This document shows positions 1-5,873 of a stretch of DNA of 7,304 nucleotides, in pieces. How positions within the stretch are numbered: the first letter of the stretch is position 1; each line of letters opens with the position of its first letter. The notes below the pieces were generated by a model. It made no database searches. It saw only the letters and a program-made list of their open reading frames with translations, and had not been told where the DNA came from. This stretch comes from Thermococcus sp. (GTDB taxonomy: Archaea; Methanobacteriota_B; Thermococci; Thermococcales; Thermococcaceae), in contig JALVUT010000314.1 of assembly GCA_027035445.1 (NCBI GenBank), positions 1 through 7,304 on the forward strand, given 5' to 3'. A program made the position numbers and the translations under genes.

Positions 1-61
1 GGTTACCTCCAATGCTCACCCCATAGACGTCTTCGTCCTGCCTGAATAGACGAACCTCACC
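1..61 (-). other. Region downstream of thiC reaching the window edge; possible start of another gene outside
   Basis: Read on the minus strand, this is the 61 nt after the thiC stop. It ends in TTGGAGGTAACC at the window edge; GGAGGT is a strong archaeal ribosome binding site, so a co-directional gene may start just outside. Two other observations are less certain. An ATG overlapping the thiC stop (67-69) opens a 17-codon frame. The frame of thiC itself stays open past its TGA to the edge, reading GEVRLFRQDEDVYGVSIGGN. I cannot assign a product, and there is no T-rich terminator here, which fits continued transcription. Confidence 0.3.
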
Positions 62-1345
62 TCAACCATCCTTCGCGAGCATATCGTTGATTATCTTTAT
101 CGCGCAGAGGTCGCCACACATCGAACAGGCTTTCGTTTTGGTCGGCCTCTCATTTCTTATCTCGATAAACCGCTCCTTATCCTCCGCCAGGTTAAACTGC
201 TCCACCCACTTCAGCCTTCCCCTTGCCAGGCTCATAAGGTAGTCCTTTCTAAAATCGGCCTCAAAACGAGTTAGATTTACGGCGTGGGCGGCTATCTTCG
301 TCGCTATGACACCCCGCCGTACGTGCTCCACATCGGGCAGGCCGAGGTGCTCGGCTGGGGTTACGTAGCAGAGGAAGTCGGCGCCGTTCAGGGCCGCTAT
401 GGCACCACCTATGGCCGCCGAGATATGGTCGTAGCCCGGGAAGACATCCGTCACTATCGGCCCAAGGACGTAGAAGGGGGCGTTGTCCGTTGCTACCTTC
501 GCCATCCTCACCTGGGCCGCTATCTGGTCTACCGGCACATGACCTGGCCCTTCTACCATCGTTTGGACTCCTTTTTCCCTCGCCCTTTTCACGAGCCTCC
601 CGAGGGTGTATAACTCAGCAATCTGGAGTTCATCACCGGCATCCGGTAACCCACCGGGCCTCATGCCATCCCCAAGGCTCAGAACAACGTCGTACTCTCT
701 CGCAAGTTCGAGCAGGTAGTCGTAGTCCCTGTAAAACGGGTTCTCCTCGCCCCGGTGGAGTATCCATGCTGCCAGAAAAGTTCCACCGCGCGAGACCATT
801 CCAACAATGCGCTTTGATTTCTTCATCTTCTCGACGACTTCCCTGGTAACGCCAACGTGGATCGTTGCGTAATCAATCCCGTCCCTGAAGTGCTTCTCAA
901 CGGCCTTCCACATGTCCTCTTCACTCATCTCGATGATGGCTTTTCCCCTGGCGAGTATCTCTTCGGCCGCCTGATAGATTGGAACAGTGCCGACGGGCAC
1001 ATCAATGGCGTGCATTATGGTTCTCCTTATCTTGTCCAGATCGCCACCGGTGGATAGATCCATTATCGTATCTGCCCCGTATTTGACCGCAACTTTGGCC
1101 TTCTCTATCTCGACCTTCACATTCACGATGTCCCTTGATGTTCCGATGTTGGCGTTCACCTTAACGCGGACGACGTTACCAACGGCAACCGGCTTCACCC
1201 AGTCATGGCGGACATTCCGGAATATCACGGTATGGCCTCTGGCCACGCTACTCCTGAGCTTTTCAACACTTATTCCTTCTCTTCCAGCTAGGAACTTCAT
1301 CTCCTCCGTTACCTCTCCTCTCTTTGCGGCTTCAAGCTGGGTCAT
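62..1345 (-). CDS. thiC: Phosphomethylpyrimidine synthase ThiC (HMP-P synthase)
   Basis: ThiC is a cytosolic radical-SAM enzyme that rearranges 5-aminoimidazole ribotide into 4-amino-5-hydroxymethyl-2-methylpyrimidine phosphate, the pyrimidine half of thiamin. The 427-residue product carries family blocks such as MVSRGGTFLAAW, GDGMRPGG, EGPGHVPVDQ, GPIVTDVFPGYDHISAA and YVTPAEHLGLP. Near the C-terminus lies the [4Fe-4S] cysteine cluster CSMCGDLC (Cys 407, 410 and 414). The cluster is CX2CX3C, one residue tighter than the CX2CX4C usually quoted for bacterial ThiC. The length suits the short archaeal and Gram-positive-like form, without the bacterial N-terminal domain. I chose the ATG at 1345 because GGTGATC, complementary to the 16S rRNA tail, ends 3 nt before it. 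An ATG 15 codons upstream would lie inside the promoter-like AT tract. The gene is divergent from thi4, and the intervening palindrome suggests shared control. Identity is very secure. Confidence 0.97.
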   Translation of the reverse strand: MTQLEAAKRGEVTEEMKFLAGREGISVEKLRSSVARGHTVIFRNVRHDWVKPVAVGNVVRVKVNANIGTSRDIVNVKVEIEKAKVAVKYGADTIMDLSTGGDLDKIRRTIMHAIDVPVGTVPIYQAAEEILARGKAIIEMSEEDMWKAVEKHFRDGIDYATIHVGVTREVVEKMKKSKRIVGMVSRGGTFLAAWILHRGEENPFYRDYDYLLELAREYDVVLSLGDGMRPGGLPDAGDELQIAELYTLGRLVKRAREKGVQTMVEGPGHVPVDQIAAQVRMAKVATDNAPFYVLGPIVTDVFPGYDHISAAIGGAIAALNGADFLCYVTPAEHLGLPDVEHVRRGVIATKIAAHAVNLTRFEADFRKDYLMSLARGRLKWVEQFNLAEDKERFIEIRNERPTKTKACSMCGDLCAIKIINDMLAKDG

Positions 1346-1348
1346 CCA

Positions 1349-1355
1349 GATCACC
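1349..1355 (-). promoter_or_regulatory. Ribosome binding site of thiC
   Basis: On the minus strand this reads GGTGATC, a perfect match to the core complement of the archaeal 16S rRNA 3' end, 3 nt before the ATG at 1345. It settles the start in favour of the 427-residue product over the longer open frame that begins at 1390. Confidence 0.8.
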
Positions 1356-1361
1356 CATAAC

Positions 1362-1387
1362 CTGTTTATAACAAAATTTTTAAATTT
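1362..1387. promoter_or_regulatory. AT-rich core of the divergent thiC/thi4 promoters
   Basis: This almost purely A/T tract contains TTTATAAC (1364-1371) and a TTTTTAAATTT element (1377-1387). On the minus strand the latter reads AAATTTAAAAA, about 35 nt upstream of the thiC ATG, which suits a TATA box with a very short leader. On the plus strand the same elements lie 47-70 nt before the thi4 ATG, giving a leader of roughly 20-40 nt. The positions fit archaeal TBP sites about 25 nt upstream of the transcription start. Which element serves which gene is inference. Confidence 0.55.
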
Positions 1388-1404
1388 CAAAACTTAGTTT
1401 TGAA
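1386..1404. promoter_or_regulatory. Perfect inverted repeat, candidate operator for thiC and thi4
   Basis: The sequence is TTCAAAAC-TTA-GTTTTGAA: two perfect 8-nt arms around a 3-nt centre. It sits between the AT-rich promoter core and the thi4 start, abutting the TATA-like tract. A homodimeric regulator bound here could block thi4 initiation and TBP/TFB access for thiC. Archaea are known to control thiamin genes with ThiR, a helix-turn-helix protein fused to a ThiN-like sensor domain, but I cannot tell from sequence whether this is its site. The 19-nt size is more typical of an operator than of an RNA terminator, and no T-run follows. Confidence 0.55.
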
Positions 1405-1433
1405 CGCAACTTAAAAGGTTTGGGGTGGTATTG

Positions 1434-2189
1434 ATGAAAGAAGTGGAGATAAGCAGGGCGATAGCCGAGGCCTATTTCAACGATCTTCTCGAAAGTCTCT
1501 CCCTCGATGTTGCCATAGTTGGGGCTGGACCCTCCGGGATGGTGGCGGGTTACTACCTCGCCAAGAACGGGGTCAAGACTGCGATCTTCGAGAAGAAGCT
1601 CTCCATTGGCGGAGGAATATGGGGCGGTGCGATGGGCTTCAACAAGATTGTTGTCCAGGAAGTAGCAAAAGAAGTCCTCGACGAGTTTGGGATAGCTTAC
1701 AGGCCCTTCGGGGATGGTCTCTACGTTGCGGATGCAATAGAAACCGCAACGACTCTCGCGAGCAAGGCGATAAAGGCCGGAGTCAAGGTTTTCAACATGG
1801 TTGAGGTTGAAGACCTGGTCGTTAAGGACGGCAGGGTTTCAGGCATCGTTATCAACTGGACTCCGGTCATGATGACTGACCTTCACGTTGACCCACTCAC
1901 CGTTGAGGCACGGTTCGTGATAGACTCCACCGGTCACGGTGCCCAAATAAGCCAGCACCTCCTCAAGCGCGGATTGATAAAGAAAATCCCAGGTGAAGGC
2001 CCGATGTGGGTGGAGCAGGGGGAGAAGCTGACGGTGGAGCACACAAAAGAGATCTTTCCCGGCCTTTACGCGACGGGAATGGCGGCCAACGCTTTGGCTG
2101 GAGCGCCGAGGATGGGGCCGATATTCGGTGGAATGTTCCTGAGCGGGAGAAAAGCGGCCCTTGAAATCCTCGAAAAGCTGGGGTTATAG
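1434..2189 (+). CDS. thi4: Thiazole synthase, archaeal Thi4 type, probably sulfide-dependent
   Basis: Thi4 builds the ADP-thiazole precursor of thiamin from NAD, glycine and sulfur. The 251-residue protein has an N-terminal dinucleotide-binding motif, VGAGPSGMVAG (29-39), the glycine-rich IGGGIWGGAMGF block (58-69), an SGI/STGHGA region (136-170) and the C-terminal ATGMAANALAGAPRMGPIFG block (213-232). Eukaryotic Thi4 uses a cysteine as sacrificial sulfur donor; at the aligned position, in DLHVDP, this protein has His151. Methanogen Thi4 enzymes with His there are known to be catalytic and to use free sulfide, so the same is inferred here. The ATG at 1434 is preceded by GGGGTGGT with 4 nt spacing. 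In-frame GTG and TTG codons just upstream would overlap that site and are rejected. The gene is divergent from thiC, and thiD remnants follow directly. Confidence 0.95.
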   Translation: MKEVEISRAIAEAYFNDLLESLSLDVAIVGAGPSGMVAGYYLAKNGVKTAIFEKKLSIGGGIWGGAMGFNKIVVQEVAKEVLDEFGIAYRPFGDGLYVADAIETATTLASKAIKAGVKVFNMVEVEDLVVKDGRVSGIVINWTPVMMTDLHVDPLTVEARFVIDSTGHGAQISQHLLKRGLIKKIPGEGPMWVEQGEKLTVEHTKEIFPGLYATGMAANALAGAPRMGPIFGGMFLSGRKAALEILEKLGL

Positions 2190-2442
2190 GACGGCCGTTC
2201 TGATTATAGCGGGCCTCGACACCGGGAGGAGCTGGTTTAAAGACGGACATCAAGACGGTCTCGGCTTTTGGGTGAGCGCCCACTCCCGGTTCTGACGTGG
2301 CATCTAAACTACACAGACGTCCTCTGCCGAAAGGAGATACCCACGAGTTCAAGGGAGCCAGAGTGGAGAGCTTCACCCACGGGACCGGATGCTCCTAGCG
2401 GATGGCCTTAAGCTCCCGGAAGCAGTTGAAATGATCTCCTGT
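2185..2442 (+). pseudogene. thiD: Degraded thiD (HMP-P kinase) remnant
   Basis: No open frame survives, but short translated pieces read in order as ThiD, the kinase that phosphorylates HMP-P. They are TAVLIIAGLDTG (2191-2226), GGAGLKTDIKTVSAFG (2228-2272, after a frameshift), VSAH (2272-2283) and PVLTW (2286-2300, another shift). After a jump come a possible DVLCR (2316-2330), then EFKGARVESFTHGTGCS (2345-2395), a TAG at 2396-2398, and ADGLKLPEAVEMIS (2398-2439). The first pieces match the substrate-binding N-terminus; THGTGC matches the conserved anion-hole motif near the kinase C-terminus. Only about 85 codons remain of an expected 250 or more, so the middle is deleted, and any fused ThiN domain is absent. 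There is no start codon. The assignment rests on motif recognition and order across three frames, not on alignment. Confidence 0.82.
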
Positions 2443-2506
2443 CCATACCAACTAGTGCATCATTCCATGCTGCTAAATTTTGTGATGGGGTTTTCACGCT
2501 GACATC
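2443..2506. other. Short unassigned gap between thiD remnant and the CPBP gene
   Basis: These 64 nt carry no recognisable coding piece, and I see no convincing hairpin or T-run terminator on either strand. They may be the unrecognisable end of the decayed thiD gene or ordinary spacer between convergent units. Confidence 0.3.
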
Positions 2507-3109
2507 TCAGAAGAACGCACAGAGAACGTCAAAGAAAGCCGAACCAAACCAGTGAAGCAGAAAGCTTGGAAGGAAGCTCCTTCCTTTGAGATCCATTTTC
2601 GCAAATATTATCCCCGCGACGAAGGCGTAGGGTATCTCTATACCGGGTTTACCTATGTGAACCAGCGTGTAGGGGACGTCCTGAAGAAGAATGGCGAGCC
2701 ACTCATTTCTTCGCGCCAGCGGGAAAAGCAGGATCCCCCTGTAGAACGCCTCGTGAGCAAACATAATCACCCCGACCACCAGCTCCTTCACAACGAAACC
2801 CGTCGTGGATGAATAGGAGAAGATGGGATAGTAATTTCTCATCTCAGGAATTGTAAGGCCGTAAAAGCTGATGGGAACTGATGCAATGAATAGGAGAATA
2901 AACATAACCCATCCCCTCCGGTTCGGAAGTTTGAAGCCAAGCTCCCTGGGTTCGAACCTCAAAACGAGGGCAATGATCAGGGGGACGATCACATAGCCAG
3001 TAAAATCATAGACTGCCCATTCAAAGACCCCAATTCCCCTGTGCCATATGAGCGGCACGAAACCCAGTGAGAGCAGGTAGAGAACCCAGGGATTCCGCCT
3101 GAACTTCAT
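2507..3109 (-). CDS. CPBP/CAAX-type intramembrane protease family protein with altered first motif
   Basis: This is a 200-residue integral membrane protein with about six hydrophobic segments (roughly 8-22, 33-50, 67-84, 104-118, 137-150 and 159-171) and a hydrophobic C-terminus. The three motifs of the CPBP (Rce1/Abi-like) family appear in order: HEAFYRG (119-125) in place of the usual EExxxRG, YTLVH (147-151) for FxxxH, and HWFGS (186-190) for HxxxN. The first catalytic Glu is therefore His119, while Glu120, Arg124, His151 and His186 are kept. Activity as a CAAX protease is uncertain, since many archaeal members have no known substrate. No ribosome binding site is visible before the ATG, so translation may be from a nearly leaderless transcript. 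The gene lies 37 nt after the FKBP gene on the same strand and converges on the thiD remnant. Confidence 0.72.
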   Translation of the reverse strand: MKFRRNPWVLYLLSLGFVPLIWHRGIGVFEWAVYDFTGYVIVPLIIALVLRFEPRELGFKLPNRRGWVMFILLFIASVPISFYGLTIPEMRNYYPIFSYSSTTGFVVKELVVGVIMFAHEAFYRGILLFPLARRNEWLAILLQDVPYTLVHIGKPGIEIPYAFVAGIIFAKMDLKGRSFLPSFLLHWFGSAFFDVLCAFF

Positions 3110-3127
3110 GAAGAAATGTTAGAGAAG

Positions 3128-3140
3128 GGAAATAAAAACT
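3128..3140 (-). terminator. T-rich tract after the FKBP gene, possible U-tract terminator or TATA element
   Basis: On the minus strand, just after the FKBP stop, the sequence reads AGTTTTTATTTCC. Archaeal RNA polymerase stops at U-rich runs without needing a hairpin, so this could end the FKBP transcript. It is also about 25-30 nt before the start of the next gene, where a TATA box would lie if that gene is leaderless. I cannot separate the two roles. Confidence 0.35.
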
Positions 3141-3146
3141 TTAGGC

Positions 3147-4145
3147 TCAGTCCTTAGCACCCTCTTCCCTGGCTTTGGCAGCCTCTTCCGCGGCCTTTGT
3201 CCTCTTTTTGCTCGTCGCCTTCCGGGTTGTGGTTCTCCGGGTCTTCCTGCCTTTGCTGCTCCTCCTGGGTTTCTCCCCGATGGTCTCTTCCCGGGCGTTT
3301 TCCCCCTTCTTTTTGGACTCTTCTGCTGCCTTTTCTCCGGTCCCTTCTCCTATCTCGCCCTTCTCAACGGGAGGTTCGTTGACTTCCTCTTCAACTTCAA
3401 CGACTCCCTTCTCCTCCTCACCCTCCTCTACCGGTGGCTTGAGGAGTTCATCGACGCTCGGCTTGAATTCGGTCTTCTCGTAGCCAATGAACTTGAGGTC
3501 GCTCTCCAAGACGAGTTCCCCAAGGACGAGGGTATTTTTGTCGACCTCTTCCTGGATGGGGGTGAAGTCTATCGTAACGTCCTTCTCACCGACCTCGATT
3601 ATGACCTTATCCCTGTCGACCTTCGGCATGCGGAGTTCAAGGAGGGCCTTGACCTTCTCTATGGGGTCTTCAACCTTCTCAAGGATTTCAACCTCGTAGA
3701 TAAGGTGCTTGCCGGCCAGAGGGTTGTTGAAGTCAACCCTCACGCGACCGCTTGAGACGCTGAGAACCCTCCCCCGGAGTTTCCTGCCCTCATGGGTGTC
3801 GACCTCGATGTCCATACCGGGGAAGGGGTGGAGGCCCTCTCTGCGGAACTGTCCGAGTGTGAAGGTCTTGATCAGCTTGGGGTCGCGCTTTCCAAAGCCC
3901 TTCTCTGGCGGGACGATTATCTCGTACTTCCCGCCAACGTCAAGCCCTTCGAGCTGCTCATCAAGCCCCTTGAGGACATGACCGGCCCCGACGGCGATGG
4001 GAACGGGGCCGTAGGTACCATCCTCTTTATATATCCCGGCTTCCTTGGCGACCTCCTCAGACGTGGTATCGAATATTCCCCCGGTCTCTCTGACCTTTCC
4101 GGTATAGTGCAGCCTTATGACGTCGCCTTTCTGAACCTTGACCAT
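3147..4145 (-). CDS. FKBP-type peptidyl-prolyl cis-trans isomerase with long charged tail
   Basis: This is a cytosolic folding enzyme and chaperone of the SlyD-like archaeal FKBP group, which catalyses cis-trans isomerisation of proline bonds. The 332 residues divide as follows. The FKBP core has GDVIRLHYTGKV (7-18), FDTT (25-28) and VPIAVGAGHVLKGLDEQLEG (48-67). An insert-in-flap chaperone domain follows (about 85-140), and the core closes with FNNPLAGKHLIYEVEIL (139-155). A C-terminal domain of the archaeal FKBP26 type covers about 160-235. The tail from 236 is low-complexity: Glu-rich at 239-276, then Lys/Arg/Thr-rich at about 277-317, then Ala/Glu/Lys-rich. I start at the ATG at 4145 because GGGAGGT lies 7 nt before it; the ATG at 4151 is only 1 nt from that site. 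The family is secure, the tail's role unknown. Confidence 0.93.
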   Translation of the reverse strand: MVKVQKGDVIRLHYTGKVRETGGIFDTTSEEVAKEAGIYKEDGTYGPVPIAVGAGHVLKGLDEQLEGLDVGGKYEIIVPPEKGFGKRDPKLIKTFTLGQFRREGLHPFPGMDIEVDTHEGRKLRGRVLSVSSGRVRVDFNNPLAGKHLIYEVEILEKVEDPIEKVKALLELRMPKVDRDKVIIEVGEKDVTIDFTPIQEEVDKNTLVLGELVLESDLKFIGYEKTEFKPSVDELLKPPVEEGEEEKGVVEVEEEVNEPPVEKGEIGEGTGEKAAEESKKKGENAREETIGEKPRRSSKGRKTRRTTTRKATSKKRTKAAEEAAKAREEGAKD

Positions 4146-4152
4146 TACCATT

Positions 4153-4159
4153 ACCTCCC
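4153..4159 (-). promoter_or_regulatory. Ribosome binding site deciding the FKBP start
   Basis: On the minus strand this reads GGGAGGT. Two ATGs follow in frame, at 4151 and 4145. The spacing is 1 nt to the first and 7 nt to the second, so the second is the better start. The longer open frame beginning at 4190 has no such support. Confidence 0.7.
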
Positions 4160-4190
4160 TTTCCGCTCTAACCCCGATTGAACCGGTCAC

Positions 4191-4202
4191 TTTTTAAGCT
4201 TT
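4191..4202 (-). promoter_or_regulatory. TATA box of the FKBP gene
   Basis: On the minus strand the sequence is AAAAGCTTAAAAAG, with TTAAAAA preceded by a purine-rich BRE-like stretch, about 50 nt before the chosen ATG. Initiation about 25 nt downstream would leave a leader of roughly 20 nt that includes the ribosome binding site. Confidence 0.55.
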
Positions 4203-4283
4203 TGCCGGCAGCCGCGGCGGCCCAGGGAGAGCCTCAAATCTGAAATCCCCACACACAACCCTGACCAGAACGGCGACGATAAC

Positions 4284-4293
4284 CTAATAAAAG
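4284..4293 (+). promoter_or_regulatory. TATA-like box of cysS
   Basis: CTAATAAAAG lies about 30-39 nt before the cysS ATG, the position expected for a TBP site serving a short-leader transcript. A GGTGGTGA ribosome binding site at 4313-4320, 2 nt before the ATG at 4323, completes the signal and sets the start. The GTG codons within that site are rejected as starts. Confidence 0.5.
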
Positions 4294-4322
4294 AACCCTC
4301 CCAAGTTTCCCCGGTGGTGAAG

Positions 4323-5753
4323 ATGGCCATAAGAATATACAACACCCTAACAAGGGAAAAGGAAGAATTCCGGCCGATACGGCAGGGTGAGGTCAGGATG
4401 TACGTATGTGGCCCGACCGTTTATGATTACACTCACATCGGTCACGCAAGGACTTACATAGCCTTCGATGTGATAAGGCGTTACCTGGAGCATAAAGGGT
4501 ACAGCGTCCTGATGGTCATGAACTTCACGGACATAGATGATAAAATCATCAGACGCGCCAACGAGACAGGCGAAGATCCGAAAGAACTGGCAGAAAAGTT
4601 CCTCCGCTACTTCCTGGAGGATATGAAAGCCCTCAAGGTCAAGCCGGCTGACATATACCCCCGTGTCACCGAGCACATTAAGGATATAATTGAATTCGTG
4701 GAAAAACTCCAGGAGAGGGGTTATGCATACGAGGGCTCCGACGGCGTCTACTTCGAGGTTCTCAAGTTCAGGGACTACGGAAAGCTGAGCAGGGTAAACC
4801 TCGAAGAACTCGTCAAGGGAGCGCGTGTTGAACCAGGCGAGGGCAAGAAGAACCCGGAAGATTTTGCCCTCTGGAAAAAGGCAAAGCCGGGTGAACCGAA
4901 GTGGGAAAGCCCCTGGGGCGAAGGGAGACCCGGCTGGCACATAGAATGCTCCACGATGAGCACGAAATACCTGGGAGAGAGCTTCGACATCCACGGCGGC
5001 GGGAACGACCTCATATTCCCGCACCACGAGAACGAGATAGCGCAGAGCGAAGCGTGCACCGGTCACGAGTGGGTTCGCTACTGGATGCACACCGGCTTCC
5101 TGATGGTCAACGGCGAGAAGATGAGCAAGAGCCTAGGCAACTTCATCACGATAAGGGAAGCCTTGGAACGCTACGACCCTGAAGTCATAAGGCTTTTCGT
5201 GTTGCAGAGGCACTACCGCTCGCCGCTCGACTACACGGAGGATGGCATAGAGCACGCCAAGAACAACCTTGAGAGGCTCTACAACACCCTCGAAAACATC
5301 CGTGTGGCTATGGAGAAAGCGGAGATTTCCTTCAAGTGGGGAAGTGGGGAGTTCGAGACCTACGAGGCAATAAGGGAGGCCAAGACTGGATTCTACGGGG
5401 CCATGGACGACGACTTCAATACGGCCGAGGCCATGAAGGCGGTATTCGAGGCCAGCAACGCGGTCAACAGGTACTTAAGTAGGGTCGAAACCCCAAAGGA
5501 GAGCGTCCTGAGGAAGGCCTGGGAGTTCTTCAGGATTGTGAGCGAGGTCTTCGGCATCTTCGAGGACTACTTCCGCGAGGAGAAAGCGGGGAATGAAGAG
5601 GCCCTGATAAAGCTCCTCATAGATGTACGCACTCAACTCAGGAAGGAGAGGAACTTCGCACTGGCGGACAGGATAAGGGCAGAGCTGAGGGAAATGGGCA
5701 TCCAGCTAGAAGACGGCCCACGGGGGACGGTATGGAAGCGGATGAGGGTTTGA
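4323..5753 (+). CDS. cysS: Cysteinyl-tRNA synthetase
   Basis: CysRS is the class I synthetase that activates cysteine with ATP and loads it onto tRNA-Cys. The product has 476 residues, a full-length size for the family. The catalytic signatures are both present: HIGH at 38-41 (within THIGHART) and KMSKS at 266-270. The zinc ligands that discriminate cysteine are in place: Cys29 in [10 protein letters not shown], Cys209 in ECSTM, and His234 and Glu238 in PHHENE. These numbers agree with those quoted for the E. coli enzyme. The helical tRNA-binding C-terminal domain runs from about 300 and ends in the usual small anticodon-side fold with GTVWKR. Nothing is missing or shifted. The gene is divergent from the FKBP gene and appears to be its own transcription unit; presence of CysRS means this organism charges tRNA-Cys directly. 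Confidence 0.98.
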   Translation: MAIRIYNTLTREKEEFRPIRQGEVRMYVCGPTVYDYTHIGHARTYIAFDVIRRYLEHKGYSVLMVMNFTDIDDKIIRRANETGEDPKELAEKFLRYFLEDMKALKVKPADIYPRVTEHIKDIIEFVEKLQERGYAYEGSDGVYFEVLKFRDYGKLSRVNLEELVKGARVEPGEGKKNPEDFALWKKAKPGEPKWESPWGEGRPGWHIECSTMSTKYLGESFDIHGGGNDLIFPHHENEIAQSEACTGHEWVRYWMHTGFLMVNGEKMSKSLGNFITIREALERYDPEVIRLFVLQRHYRSPLDYTEDGIEHAKNNLERLYNTLENIRVAMEKAEISFKWGSGEFETYEAIREAKTGFYGAMDDDFNTAEAMKAVFEASNAVNRYLSRVETPKESVLRKAWEFFRIVSEVFGIFEDYFREEKAGNEEALIKLLIDVRTQLRKERNFALADRIRAELREMGIQLEDGPRGTVWKRMRV

Positions 5754-5781
5754 TTCCCCCTTATCCTTATCTCTGTTGAAA

Positions 5782-5806
5782 GCCTCACCCCTCAGGAGGG
5801 GGAGGC
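5782..5806. repeat. Near-perfect hairpin between cysS and the phosphoribosyltransferase gene
   Basis: GCCTC-A-CCCCTC pairs with GAGGGG-GAGGC around an AG centre: 11 GC-rich pairs, or 10 with a 4-nt loop, interrupted by one bulged A at 5787. It lies 28 nt after the cysS stop. No T-run follows on the plus strand, so it is not a classic intrinsic terminator. It may protect the cysS mRNA end or mark a transcript boundary; the role is inference. Confidence 0.5.
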
Positions 5807-5830
5807 AGTAGGTAAAAGCTCCAAGCAAAA

Positions 5831-5842
5831 CGCTTAAATATG
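5831..5842 (+). promoter_or_regulatory. TATA box of the phosphoribosyltransferase operon
   Basis: The sequence AAAACGCTTAAATATG has a BRE-like AAAACGC followed by TTAAATAT. It lies about 35-40 nt before the ATG at 5874, predicting a leader of only about 10 nt. This agrees with the weak ribosome binding site there (AAGGGAAATCCA). Confidence 0.6.
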
Positions 5843-5873
5843 ACCTCCTCTTTGCTCCGTTAAGGGAAATCCA

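Noticed and set aside
987..1397. 136-codon open frame on the plus strand across the thiC start
   Set aside because: It is antisense to thiC, whose protein matches its family along its whole length, and the translation is a low-information Thr/Ser/Leu-rich shadow.
1346..1433. Possible TPP riboswitch before thiC or thi4
   Set aside because: The gap is only 88 bp, no THI-box CUGAGA or similar conserved core is visible on either strand, and leaders would be too short to fold one.
1963..2376. 137-codon minus-strand frame spanning the thi4 end and the thiD remnant
   Set aside because: Its translation is Pro/Ser/Arg-rich without family motifs, and the plus strand explains the sequence as thi4 plus ThiD pieces.
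2552..2812. 86-codon plus-strand frame inside the CPBP gene
   Set aside because: Antisense to the three CPBP motifs, no ribosome binding site, no recognisable product.
3175..3483. Plus-strand frames rich in Ser, Pro and Leu opposite the FKBP tail
   Set aside because: They are the complement of a Lys/Glu/Arg-rich coding stretch, which produces such shadows automatically.
4347..5090. 247-codon open frame on the minus strand inside cysS
   Set aside because: It is antisense to the catalytic core of CysRS, with no ribosome binding site or family resemblance; it reflects codon bias of the real gene.
5841..5850. TGACCTCCTC, similar to the 16S rRNA 3' end (anti-Shine-Dalgarno)
   Set aside because: It is a short match between the TATA box and the start of the phosphoribosyltransferase gene with no rRNA context; chance is the simplest explanation.
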